The notes under the pieces were generated by a model, which saw nothing but the letters and a program-made list of their open reading frames with translations, had not been told where the DNA came from and ran no database searches. The position numbers and the translations under genes are program-made. Shown here one piece after another: positions 54,060 to 64,000 of a stretch of 64,000 bases of DNA; position 1 is the first letter of the stretch; each line of letters starts with the position of its first letter. This DNA comes from SHZL01 sp963815185 (GTDB lineage Bacteria; Pseudomonadota; Gammaproteobacteria; Xanthomonadales; SZUA-36): positions 434,001 through 498,000 of the forward strand of contig CAWFGC010000011.1 in NCBI GenBank assembly GCA_963815185.1, written 5' to 3'.

Positions 54060-54671
54060 CTAGGCGGAAGCGCTGGGCCGCGCCTTGACGCGGTCGTACC
54101 AGGCCACGATGTTCTTGTTGTCCGGGTTCAGGGGTTGACCGACCCGGCCGCCAAACTCGAGGAAGGCAAACAGCAGGATATCGGCCAGCGTAAACCGGTC
54201 GCCGCAGACGAACTGTTTGCCCGCCATCTGGCCGTCGAGCCAGGCAATGCGTTCCTGTGCCAGTTGCTTCAGATCGGCAGCAGCATGCGGAATGGTTCTG
54301 ATGCGGTCCTTGAACAAATCCAGACCTTCACCGAAGCGGAAGCCGTTGCCCATCGGTTCCGCGATCTGCAGGTCGATGCGCCGCGCCCACATGCGCGTTT
54401 CGGCGCGCTCTTCCGGCGTCGTTCCGATCAGGCTGGACGGTCCGTTCTTTTCTTCCAGGTATTCGCAAATCGCCACGATCTCGGCCAGGAATGTGCCGTC
54501 ATCGAGTTCCAGTGTCGGCATCTGGCCCGATGGGTTGCGCTGCATGTGGGCTGCCTGCCGGTTCTCGCCTTTCATCAGGTCGACTTCCTGCACCGGCATG
54601 CTGATGCCCCGCTCGGCCATGAACATTCGGACCGCTTTGGGGTTGGGGCCTACAGAATTATAGAATTTCAT
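54060..54671 (-). CDS. Glutathione S-transferase family protein
   Basis: The 203-residue product has a thioredoxin-like N-terminal domain (MKFYNSVGPNPKAVRMF, then QRNPSGQMPTLELDDG with the cis-Pro, then ESY-type AEIVAICEYLEE) and a helical C-terminal domain containing GDRFTLADI. A Ser or Asn near residue 5-6 could activate glutathione. The substrate is unknown. It stands alone on the minus strand between the deletion scar and the M16 peptidase gene. Confidence 0.88.
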   Translation of the reverse strand: MKFYNSVGPNPKAVRMFMAERGISMPVQEVDLMKGENRQAAHMQRNPSGQMPTLELDDGTFLAEIVAICEYLEEKNGPSSLIGTTPEERAETRMWARRIDLQIAEPMGNGFRFGEGLDLFKDRIRTIPHAAADLKQLAQERIAWLDGQMAGKQFVCGDRFTLADILLFAFLEFGGRVGQPLNPDNKNIVAWYDRVKARPSASA

Positions 54672-54725
54672 TTCAGTCCTCGAACTAGCTGTTTGTGAGT
54701 GGGGCGCGTGAATGCGTCACGCCGA

Positions 54726-57671
54726 TTATTCAACCACCTCGAATCCCTCTGCGTCCAGCTCTTTGATCGGCCAGTGCAGTTGCTCCAGTTGCGGCCGCAG
54801 CTTGGCAGCGTCCCCCACCACGATGATGGCCACGTCCTGTGGGTGCAGCAATCGGCCGGCCAGCGCATTGAGCGTTGCGCGGTCGGTGTCCGCGAGCAGT
54901 TTCTTTTGCTGGCTGCGGTAGTCCAGCGGCAGGTCGTAGATCAATATCCGGGCCAGCAGTCCCAGTTTGCGGGCGGGTGTTTCGTAGCTTAGCGCGTCGC
55001 TCTGCCCGATGGCGTTTTGCATGTATTGGAACTCTTTTTCGGTCAGCCCCGTGGCGGCAAAATTCTGCAGTTCGTCCAGGACTTCCGTGATGGCCTGGCC
55101 GGTCGCGTCCTGGTTGATTTCCCCCGAGAACTCGAAGCTGCCGAATTCCTGGCCACCGTCGAAACCGGTGTAGGCGCCGTAGGTCCAGCCTTTTTTCTCA
55201 CGCAGATTGAGGTTGATGCGGCTGTCGAAATTACCGCCCAGGGCAAAGTTCATCAGCCCGGCGCGGTAATAGTCACCCAGTGCGTCATAGGGCAGCGAGG
55301 GTTGCGCGATGCGTACACTGGACTGGCTGGAACCGGGCTTGTCGATCAGGTAGATGGTGCGCCCGCTGATGGTGCGCAAACCGTCAATGCCTTTGCGCTC
55401 GACCGGGCTTACCGCCAATTTGCCCAGACCGGCAACGACACGGTCGATGTCCGCCTGCGGCAGGCTGGTGCTGACCAGCACACCGTTCATATGCCGGGGA
55501 ATATTGGCGGCATAAAATGCCTTGACGTCCGCGAGCGTGATGCCGCTCAGCGTCGAGGGTAAGCCGCTTTCGGGATAAGACAGAGGATGGGTCGGTCCGG
55601 ACAGGACGGCATCGGTCGCGCGGCTGGCCAATGCGGGCCCGGACTTTTGCGCCTGCAGCAGCGCTTCCATCGTGCGTGACTTGACCCGTTTGAAATCTTC
55701 CTCGCTGAAAGCCGGTTGCAGCAAGCGCTCCATCAATAGCGCCATGGCTGCGTCCAGGTGCTTGGCCAGCGTATTTACCGTGATGGCGGTTTCGTAGGTG
55801 GTCGAATTCACGCTGACGCTGGCGCCGATGCGCTCCAGTGCTTCGCTGAATTCAGCGGCGCTGCGCTGCTGTGTGTCTTCGTTCATCAGCGCCGCCGTCA
55901 GGCTGGCGAGTCCGGCTTTGCCGGCAGGCTCATCCCGCTGGCCCATGGCGAACAGGACTTGCAAGGTGACGGTGGGGGTTTCGTCATTGGATACACTGAG
56001 CATGCGTACGCCGTTGGCCAGATGGCTGTCCCGGATCGCCGGCAGCCGCAAACCGGGATTGATGCCGGGCGTTGGTTTCACGCTGCGGTCGAAATCATCC
56101 TTCACCGTTCGCAGGGCGGGGGTGTTCTGCGGCACCGGCGGAGAAACCGAGGGCGGTATCTTTTCGGCCGCGCCGCCGGGCGCAATTTCGGGCGTGACAT
56201 AATTCGGCTCCCTCGCGGCCATTTCTGCATGGCCGGCGGGCACCACACTGAGCACCACGGCCGGAGCGTGCTCGACATACTGACGGAATGCCCGGGTCAC
56301 ATCCTCGGGCTTGACCGCCGCATAGCGTTTGAGATCATCCTGCACGGCTTTCGGATCGCCGTTGAACATCTCGGAAAAAGCCAGCGCGCCGACTTTTCCG
56401 GCGACACTTTGCATATCGAAAATGCGCGAGGATTCAATCTGCGCCTTGAACTTGTCGAGGTCATCCTGGCTGACGCCGCGCGTGCTGAATTCGCTCAAGG
56501 TATCCCGGATGGCCGTCTCCATCTGCGCCAGGGTTTCACCGGAACTCGGGTTTTGCACCACGATGAAGGCCATTTCGCAAGCCAGTTCACGGCAGGTGTG
56601 GCTGACATAGACACTGACCGCGCGCCCGCTTTGCACCAGGCGCTGGTACAGCAGCGAGGTTTTGCCCTGGCCCAGAATCTTGGCCGCGGCATCCAGCGGC
56701 GCCTCGTCCTTTTCGTAGTAATACACGGTGGGCACGAGCAGCGCGATGGCGGGCAGGTGAATATTGTCTTCCAGCGTGACGTAACGGTCGCTGTCCAGAT
56801 GAGCCGGTTCCTTGGGCAGCGTAGCCACTTCCGGGCCGCTTGGAATCGGCCCGAAATACTTGGCCACCCATTGCAGGGTCTGTTGCGGGTCGATATCGCC
56901 GCCGATCACGAGTTGCGCGTTGTTGGGGCCGTACCAGCGCAGGAAGAAACGCTCCAGATCGTCCAGGGTTGCCGCGTCCAGATCTTTTGGCCAGCCCACC
57001 ACCGGCCAGGAATAGGGGTGGTCGGGTGGGTAGAGGTTTTCCATCATCACCTCGGAGACGCGCCCATAGGGCACATTGTCCACCCGCTGGTTACGCTCGT
57101 TCTTGACGGTCTCGCGCTCGTTTTCGAATTTCTTTTCATCGACCGCCTGCAGCAGGAAGCCCATGCGGTCCGCTTCCAGCCACAGCGCCAGTTCAAGCTG
57201 GTTGACCGGAATGGTTTCGTAATAATCGGTGCGGTCGGTATTGGTCGAGCCGTTGAGCGAACCGCCGGCGTTGGCGATGATCCTGCTGAACTCGCCATTG
57301 GGGACATGTTCGGAGCCTTCGAACATCATGTGCTCGAAGAAATGGGCGAAGCCCGAACGTCCGGGCTGCTCGCGGCTGGAGCCGACATGATAGGACACAT
57401 CGACATTGGCCAGGGGGTCGGAGTGGTCTTCATGCAGGATCAGGGTCAGGCCATTGTCCAGCCGGTACATGGTATAGGGAATGGAGAAATCGCCGTTCTC
57501 GCCGCGATAGTCTTCCAGCAGGGTCACACCCGCGGGCAGCGCGGGTTTTGCGGCGCTGACTGCCGGTTGCGCGACCGGGGAACTGACCGTGGCGTCGGTG
57601 GCGGTATCGCACGCGGCCAGCGCGAGCAGGGCGGTAACAAGGAAAGCGATCAGACGCAGCCGCTTGAGCAT
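54726..57671 (-). CDS. M16-family zinc metallopeptidase lipoprotein
   Basis: The 981-residue product has a lipobox (LLALAAC), then an active M16 half with HFFEHMMFEG and the distal ENERETVKNE zinc ligand region. A second, inactive half ends with the R-Y pair region FDSRINLNLREKKGWTYGAYTG. The pitrilysin-like two-half clamp degrades peptides in the periplasm. ATG 57671 is chosen because GAGGT precedes it; ATG 57689 would add six residues before the signal. It is divergent from the MDR gene. Confidence 0.9.
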   Translation of the reverse strand: MLKRLRLIAFLVTALLALAACDTATDATVSSPVAQPAVSAAKPALPAGVTLLEDYRGENGDFSIPYTMYRLDNGLTLILHEDHSDPLANVDVSYHVGSSREQPGRSGFAHFFEHMMFEGSEHVPNGEFSRIIANAGGSLNGSTNTDRTDYYETIPVNQLELALWLEADRMGFLLQAVDEKKFENERETVKNERNQRVDNVPYGRVSEVMMENLYPPDHPYSWPVVGWPKDLDAATLDDLERFFLRWYGPNNAQLVIGGDIDPQQTLQWVAKYFGPIPSGPEVATLPKEPAHLDSDRYVTLEDNIHLPAIALLVPTVYYYEKDEAPLDAAAKILGQGKTSLLYQRLVQSGRAVSVYVSHTCRELACEMAFIVVQNPSSGETLAQMETAIRDTLSEFSTRGVSQDDLDKFKAQIESSRIFDMQSVAGKVGALAFSEMFNGDPKAVQDDLKRYAAVKPEDVTRAFRQYVEHAPAVVLSVVPAGHAEMAAREPNYVTPEIAPGGAAEKIPPSVSPPVPQNTPALRTVKDDFDRSVKPTPGINPGLRLPAIRDSHLANGVRMLSVSNDETPTVTLQVLFAMGQRDEPAGKAGLASLTAALMNEDTQQRSAAEFSEALERIGASVSVNSTTYETAITVNTLAKHLDAAMALLMERLLQPAFSEEDFKRVKSRTMEALLQAQKSGPALASRATDAVLSGPTHPLSYPESGLPSTLSGITLADVKAFYAANIPRHMNGVLVSTSLPQADIDRVVAGLGKLAVSPVERKGIDGLRTISGRTIYLIDKPGSSQSSVRIAQPSLPYDALGDYYRAGLMNFALGGNFDSRINLNLREKKGWTYGAYTGFDGGQEFGSFEFSGEINQDATGQAITEVLDELQNFAATGLTEKEFQYMQNAIGQSDALSYETPARKLGLLARILIYDLPLDYRSQQKKLLADTDRATLNALAGRLLHPQDVAIIVVGDAAKLRPQLEQLHWPIKELDAEGFEVVE

Positions 57672-57851
57672 GGAATACCTCGTGTTCATGAATCAGTGAG
57701 TCGAATGGGGTGGCTGAATGGGCAGGCGTAAAATGATAGCGGGTTTATAATGCGGCTGCCCATGCCAGAAGTCTGACACGGGGAATGCGCCGAGGTTCGG
57801 ATGAATGCCGGCTCGCGCGCTCGAGCGTAGCCTGTAGCCGAGAGGATCATC

Positions 57852-58883
57852 ATGATGCAGTCAAGCACCTGGCAATTCGATGCCTATGGCCCACCGGGGC
57901 AGGCCCTGGCGTGGCGTGAACAGGAATTGCCCGAGCCGGGGCCGGGGCAGGCCTGGGTGAAAATCAAAGCGATCGGCATGAACCGCTCCGATTTGAACTA
58001 CATCGGCGGGCACTACTTTCCGGCAAAGCATTTCCCCAGTTGTGTCGGCACCGAGGCAGTGGGCGAAATCATTGCGCTGGGGCCGCCGGGCCGGGGCAAG
58101 GCAGAGCCGCTGGAGCATTTGCAGCTAGCCGAAGGGGACCGGGTGGGCACACTTACCTTGCGTATCGATGAGGCCGCGATGGGTGTTTACCGCGATGTCG
58201 GCTTGTACGACCAGGCGGCCCTGGCGCCGGTGCCCGAGGCCTACTCGGATGAAGAAGCTGCCGCCTATTGGGTGGCCATCCTGACCATGGGCGGAGCGAT
58301 GGAAATGGGCGGGCTCAGTGCCACAACGGCCGCAGGGAAAACGGTGCTGATCACCGCCGCCGCCAGCGGCATGGGCGTAATGGCCTTGAAGTTGGCGAGG
58401 CTTTGGGGCGCGAACACCATTGCCACCACGCGCAATCCCGCCAAGGTCAGTGAACTCGAAGCGCTCGCCGGCCAGGTGTTGGTTTGCCAGGATAGCCAGA
58501 GCCTTGCCGATGGGGTGCACAAGCTGACCCAGGGCCGGGGCGTCGATTGTGTGCTGGATCCGGTGGGGGCAGAATATTACCCGGGGCTTCTGAAGGCCCT
58601 GGCGCGCGGGGGCCAGATCGTCAGTTACGAATGCATCACCGGCACGCAGGCCGGCCTTTCCATCATGGACATGATGATGAAAGATGCGAGCTTTCACGGC
58701 TTTACGGTGTTCCGGCCATTTGCCAACCCGGCCTTGTTGAACCGGCTGGTGGCCATGGGTCTGGATGATGCCGCGCCGCTCAGGCCACTGATTTCCCGCA
58801 GCTTCGATTTGGCCGAGGCCCCACGGGCGCTGGAAGTTTTGGGGCGTTGCGAGCATGTGGGAAAATTGGTGATAAGAGTTTAA
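57852..58883 (+). CDS. MDR-family quinone oxidoreductase-like protein
   Basis: The 343-residue product is a medium-chain dehydrogenase/reductase with an NADPH-binding fold (VLITAAASGMGVMALKLARLWG) and no zinc-binding Cys cluster, like quinone oxidoreductases and enoyl reductases. The N-terminal GroES-like domain contains KAIGMNRSDLNYIGG. The substrate is unknown. EgtB starts 30 bases after its stop, so the two may be co-transcribed. Confidence 0.85.
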   Translation: MMQSSTWQFDAYGPPGQALAWREQELPEPGPGQAWVKIKAIGMNRSDLNYIGGHYFPAKHFPSCVGTEAVGEIIALGPPGRGKAEPLEHLQLAEGDRVGTLTLRIDEAAMGVYRDVGLYDQAALAPVPEAYSDEEAAAYWVAILTMGGAMEMGGLSATTAAGKTVLITAAASGMGVMALKLARLWGANTIATTRNPAKVSELEALAGQVLVCQDSQSLADGVHKLTQGRGVDCVLDPVGAEYYPGLLKALARGGQIVSYECITGTQAGLSIMDMMMKDASFHGFTVFRPFANPALLNRLVAMGLDDAAPLRPLISRSFDLAEAPRALEVLGRCEHVGKLVIRV

Positions 58884-58912
58884 CGACAAAGCAGAGAGCC
58901 AAGGAGCTATCC

Positions 58913-60202
<1,290 letters not shown>

Positions 60203-60211
<9 letters not shown>

Positions 60212-60247
60212 CCAAGGGGAAATTAACTAGGGGGAATTTATTTAAGG
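60203..60247. repeat. Three degenerate 15-base tandem units over the egtB stop
   Basis: GGAAATTAACCAAGG, GGAAATTAACTAGGG and GGAATTTATTTAAGG follow each other without spacing at 60203-60217, 60218-60232 and 60233-60247. The egtB TAA lies in the first unit. A small GGGGAC-CGACCC-GTCCCC hairpin follows near 60253-60272. Confidence 0.6.
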
Positions 60248-60332
60248 ACGGTGGGGGACCGACCCGTCCCCACACCGTATATCCCGACACACATCGTCGG
60301 GTGGCGAGATAACTGGTAGTCGGTCGAAAAAA

Positions 60333-60372
60333 AGCGCGCAGTCAATAGAGCTGCGTCCACCGACTGCGCGCT
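60333..60372 (-). terminator. Rho-independent terminator for the 60670-60948 gene
   Basis: An 11-base perfect stem (arms 60333-60343 and 60362-60372, AGCGCGCAGTC with GACTGCGCGCT) is followed on the minus strand by seven T. It is oriented to stop transcription coming from the small minus-strand gene at 60948-60670. The remaining gap to 60669 contains a reading frame with no ribosome-binding site that I do not support. Confidence 0.7.
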
Positions 60373-60669
60373 AGCGTACTCCTAAAAATGAATTCATGCA
60401 AATTTGGCTAAAAATGCCGGAAAAGTACATGAAAAATCGTTAAAAGCAAGGATTTACAGATTCCCGTTGCTAAGTGCTAACCCTATCAACAAGTTGGTGA
60501 TGACTCTTCAGGATTATCTTGCGAAGAAGCACCCGGGATGTGAAAGACCATCCTTTCGGTCTTACCGATACCCGCCGCCCGCAACAACGTCATCCCACAC
60601 CCCATTTATAGGCGTCATCCCAGGCGAACGCCTGGGATCCAGGCAGTAAAGCCTCAACAGCGGAAAAGA

Positions 60670-60948
60670 TCAGTGGGTTTTGTCGCCGAGACGATTCAGG
60701 GCTTCTGCCTCGAACATGGCCAGGAGTTCGTTGACTTCAGCTTCGATGTTCCCGCCGGGCTGCTTCTTCGCTTTGCGGATTTTCTCCGCCTGCCGGCGAA
60801 CTTTGCCCAGGGCATTCAACAGCCAGGCGCGATCCTGGTGCACCGCGAAATGCCGCCAGCTAACGCAGCCCTCGATTTCCCTGGCTTCGTGTCTGGCAGT
60901 GATTTCCTTTAGTGATCTGACCCGTTCGTTCTTATATTCCTTTTTCAT
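60670..60948 (-). CDS. Hypothetical 92-residue helical basic protein
   Basis: The product begins MKKEYKNERVRSLKEITARHEAREIEG and is almost fully helical and rich in Lys, Arg and Glu, with a possible coiled coil near KVRRQAEKIRKAKK and a second helix NELLAMFEAEAL. It has no signal peptide or membrane segment. The strong terminator downstream supports a real gene. No family is recognised. It is divergent from icmF with about 112 bases between. Confidence 0.6.
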   Translation of the reverse strand: MKKEYKNERVRSLKEITARHEAREIEGCVSWRHFAVHQDRAWLLNALGKVRRQAEKIRKAKKQPGGNIEAEVNELLAMFEAEALNRLGDKTH

Positions 60949-61060
60949 GCTGGTTCCTTTAACGTTCTGGGCATTGACCCTGATGCCGATGCAATGAGAA
61001 TTTTACACGAGTCTCAAGGTACAATAATCATTTTGAACTGAATTAAATCTTCGAGAGCCG

Positions 61061-64000
61061 ATGAGCACAACCGCCAAGCACATAAGCAAGACCACGGACA
61101 CGCAGCCGGAGCACGCGAAACCCCTGCGCTTCGTCACCGCCGCCTCCCTGTTCGACGGCCACGACGCCGCCATCAACATCATGCGCCGCCTGATCCAGGC
61201 ACAGGGCGCCGAAGTCATCCACCTGGGACACAACCGCAGCGTGCTGGACATCGTGCGCGCGGCAATTCAGGAAGATGCAGACGCGATTGCGATTTCGTCC
61301 TACCAGGGCGGGCACAACGAGTTCTTCCAGTACATGGTCGATCTGCTGAAGGAGCGCCATGCCACGCACATCCGCATCTTCGGCGGCGGCGGCGGCACGA
61401 TCACGCTGGACGAGAGCAAAGCGCTGGAAGCCTATGGAATCGAACGCATTTACCACCCCGAAGACGGCATGAAAATGGGCCTGGTGGAAATGATCGAAGA
61501 CGTGGTCAAGCGCACCGCCGATGCACGCGTTGCCACCACGTTTCCGGGACAGGTGAATCTCGAAGACGACCAGACCATCGCCAATGTCATCTCCGCGCTG
61601 GAAGACCAGGTGTTCGGCGAGGCGGAACTGAAGCTCAAGCGGCGCGAATGGGAAGGCGCGAAGAAGCAGGCTCCGGTCGATCGGCCTCACCGGCACCGGC
61701 GGCGCCGGCAAATCCTCGGTAACCGACGAACTGCTGAACCGCTTCACGCAAAGTTTCCCCGACATGCGCATCGCGGTGCTGGCCGTCGACCCCACCCGCC
61801 GGCGCACCGGCGGCGCGCTGCTGGGTGACCGCATCCGCATGAACACCCTGCGCAACGAGCACATCTACATGCGCAGCATGGCCACGCGCCGCCAGCACCT
61901 GGCGACCTCGGTGATTCTGAAAGACGCCATCGCCTTCCTCAAATCGGCCGGCTTCGACCTGGTGCTGGTCGAGACCGCGGGCATCGGCCAGAGCGATTCC
62001 GAAATCGTCGACCTGGTCGATTTCCCGGTGTACGTGATGACCAGCGACTTCGGCGCGCAAAGCCAGCTCGAGAAAATCGACATGCTGGACTTCGCCCAAC
62101 TGGTGGTGCTGAACAAATACGACCGCCGCGCCGCCGAAGACGCGCTGCGCGACGTGCGCAAGCAATGGAAGCGCAACCACACGGCGTTCGATATGGACGA
62201 CGAGGACGTACCGGTCTATCCCACCATCGCCAGCCAGTTCAACGACCCCGGCATCAGCTGGATGTTCGTCAACCTGTGCCGCCTGCTGCGGGAAAAGCTC
62301 GAACTGCCGGCCGAACCCTGGACGCCCGAAATCGACACCACGCTGAAAGAACCCAAAGCCACCGTACTGATCCCCGGCAGCCGCCAACGCTACCTGGCCG
62401 AAATCGCCGAACAGGGCAGGGCAGTAAACGAAGACATCCGCCGCCAGGCCGAAGCCGCCAGCCAGGCCCAGAACTACTACGAATCCCTGAAAGCCCTGGA
62501 AGACCCGGCCCTCCCAGAACCTTTCGTCATCTTTGCGCCCGAAGCCCTCGTAGGAGGCCGCTCAGCGGCCGAAACACCCAATTCGCGCGCAAAGCGCGCT
62601 CCTACAGAGGAAGCCCCCGACCGAACCCAGTTGCTCCTCCGCCAACGCTACAACGAAGCCCTCGCCGAACTCAGCGAAGACGCGCATCCAACTATTAAAG
62701 GCCTGGCCCGAACGCAAGAGACGGCCTGCGCACCGAAAAATACACCTACCCCGTTCGCGGCCAGGAAGTCACCGGCAACAACTACCGCGAATCCCTGAGC
62801 AAACTGCAAATCCCCAAAATCGGCATGCCGCGCGACGCCGACTGGGGCGAACTCTTGAGCTTCCTGATGCGCGAAAACCTGCCCGGCGGCTACCCCTACA
62901 CCGCCGGCGTGTTCCCCTACAGGAGAACCGGCGAAGACCCGATCCGCATGTTCGCCGGCGAAGGCACGCCCGAGCGCACCAACCGCAGATTCCATCTGCT
63001 GGCCCACGGCCAGCCCGCCGTGCGCCTCAGTCCACCGCCTTCGACTCCGTCACCTTATATGGAGAAGACCCGCACACCCGCCCCGACATCTACGGCAAGG
63101 TCGGCAACTCGGGCGTATCGATCGCCACCGTGGACGACATGAAGAAACTCTATTCCGGTTTCGACCTGTGCTCGCCCAGCACCTCGGTATCGATGACCAT
63201 CAACGGCCCCGCGCCGATGATCCTGGCGTTTTTCATGAACACCGCCATCGACCAGCAGGTGGAGTTGTACCTCAAAGCCAACGACCTGTGGGAGGAGGCC
63301 GAGAAAAAAATCAACGCCTACTTCAAGGACAAAACCCGCCCGCAGTATCACGGCGAATTGCCCAAGCGACAACAACGGCCTCGGCCTGGCCCTGCTCGGC
63401 ATCACCAGCGACCGCCTGATCGGCATCAAGGGTTTCGATCAGGCCAAATACGACGAGATCAAAGCGAAAACCGCTGTCCAGCGTGCGCGGCACCGTGCAG
63501 GCCGATATCCTCAAAGAAGACCAGGCGCAGAACACCTGCATCTTCTCCACCGAATTCGCCATGCGCATGATGGGCGACATCCAGCAGTTCTTCGTCGATC
63601 ACAACGTGCGCAACTTCTACAGCGTCTCGATCTCCGGCTACCACATCGCCGAAGCCGGCGCGAACCCGATCAGCCAGCTGGCCTTCACCCTCAGCAACGG
63701 CTTCACCATCGTCGAGTACTACCTCGCGCGCGGCATGGACGTGGACGAATTCGCCGGCAACCTCAGCTTCTTCTTCTCCAACGGCATGGACCCGGAATAC
63801 ACCGTCATCGGCCGGGTCGCGCGGCAGAATCTGGGCCAGAGCCATGCGCGACCGCTACGGCGCCAGCGCCGGAAGCCAGAAACTGAAGTACCACATCCAG
63901 ACCAGCGGAAGGAGCCTGCACGCGCAGGAAATCCAGTTCAACGACATCCGCACCACGCTGCAGGCCCTGTACGCGCTGTTCGACAACTGCAACAGCCTGC
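61061..64000 (+). CDS. icmF: Fused isobutyryl-CoA mutase IcmF, frameshifted and cut by the window edge
   Basis: The product joins a B12-binding domain (LFDGHDAAINIMRRLI, HLGHNRS, SSYQGGHNEFF), a MeaB-like GTPase (GLTGTGGAGKSSVT, VLAVDPTRRRTGGALLGDRIRM, LVETAGIGQSDSE, LNKYDRR) and the mutase domain (PYTAGVFPYRR, STAFDSVTLYGEDP, SISGYHIAEAGANPISQLAF). It isomerises isobutyryl- and butyryl-CoA and carries its own G-protein chaperone. At least six frame changes occur, near 61680, 62697-62715, 63010-63035, 63365, 63467 and 63830. A REP pair lies in the linker at 62550-62605. The 3' end is outside the window. Confidence 0.88.
62550..62605. repeat. Inverted REP pair (BIME) inside the icmF linker
   Basis: Two REP-like units in opposite orientation face each other: GTAGGAGGCCGCTCAGCGGC with CGAA at 62550-62573, and TTCGCGCGCAAAGCGCGCTC with CTAC at 62582-62605. 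Each has a short internal hairpin (GCCGCTcaGCGGC and GCGCGCaaaGCGCGC) and the GTAGGAG head common to REP sequences in Pseudomonas and Xanthomonadaceae. The reading frame stays open across it, adding about 19 residues (near LVGGRSAAETPNSRAKRAPT) between the GTPase and mutase domains. Confidence 0.75.

Noticed and set aside
55758..57731. 657-codon plus-strand open frame
   Set aside because: It is entirely antisense to the M16 peptidase, has no ribosome-binding site and shows no recognisable motif; it is a product of GC-rich codon use.
60404..60649. 81-codon plus-strand frame before the small minus-strand gene
   Set aside because: No ribosome-binding site, low-complexity end, and it overlaps short repeat-like spacer sequence.

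Overview
The window looks like a chromosomal segment of a GC-rich gammaproteobacterium. Supporting evidence: a complete System I cytochrome c maturation operon (ccmABCDEFGHI), the queA-tgt-yajC-secD-secF block, suhB next to trmJ, and a MetX-type acyltransferase, a TPR serine/threonine kinase and a subtilase of kinds common in Xanthomonadales, Chromatiales and Woeseiales relatives. I cannot fix the family or genus from sequence alone.

The first 19.6 kb are accessory. After a truncated nitrilase and an EamA transporter come two secreted proteins, a solitary lipoprotein secretin, and an ECF sigma factor with a membrane kinase carrying TPRs. From about 10.4 to 19 kb lies an unusual archipelago of small, mostly monocistronic genes on alternating strands. 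Each encodes a protein with a signal peptide and an even number of cysteines (4, 6 or 10) in the mature chain. Several are paralogous pairs (called here families A, B and C), one has two cyanovirin-N-like repeats (D), and decayed or mosaic copies lie between them. Four copies of a palindromic element with a 22-bp stem occur only in this part of the window. Remnants of IS30-like and ISKra4-like transposases and of a ChaA-like antiporter point to repeated rearrangement. A tRNA-Leu(CAA) marks the right edge. One family B paralog sits on the same strand between the sigma/kinase pair and the secretin, which makes a regulatory and export link plausible but unproven.

From 19.7 kb on the content is mostly core metabolism. 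It runs: MetX-family acyltransferase; ccm operon; glutathione reductase and a large subtilase; kynureninase; queuosine synthesis; Sec accessory subunits; a sulfotransferase; a histone H1-like protein; SuhB and TrmJ; an FMN-binding oxidase-like protein; an alkyltransferase-like protein; glutathione-dependent formaldehyde detoxification with an encapsulated-ferritin-like protein; an MscS channel; a leucine-degradation and beta-oxidation group (SDR, MCC carboxyltransferase, thiolase, isovaleryl-CoA dehydrogenase); a two-component deletion scar; a GST; an M16 peptidase; a quinone-oxidoreductase-like MDR; EgtB; and, running off the right edge, the fused isobutyryl-CoA mutase IcmF with a REP pair in its linker.

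Several otherwise good genes (ccmF, gor, the subtilase, mscS, icmF) are split by single-base frameshifts. Some of these sit in homopolymers, so uncorrected assembly errors are as likely as real decay. All coordinates, homologies and motifs were read by eye; no search or alignment program was run.
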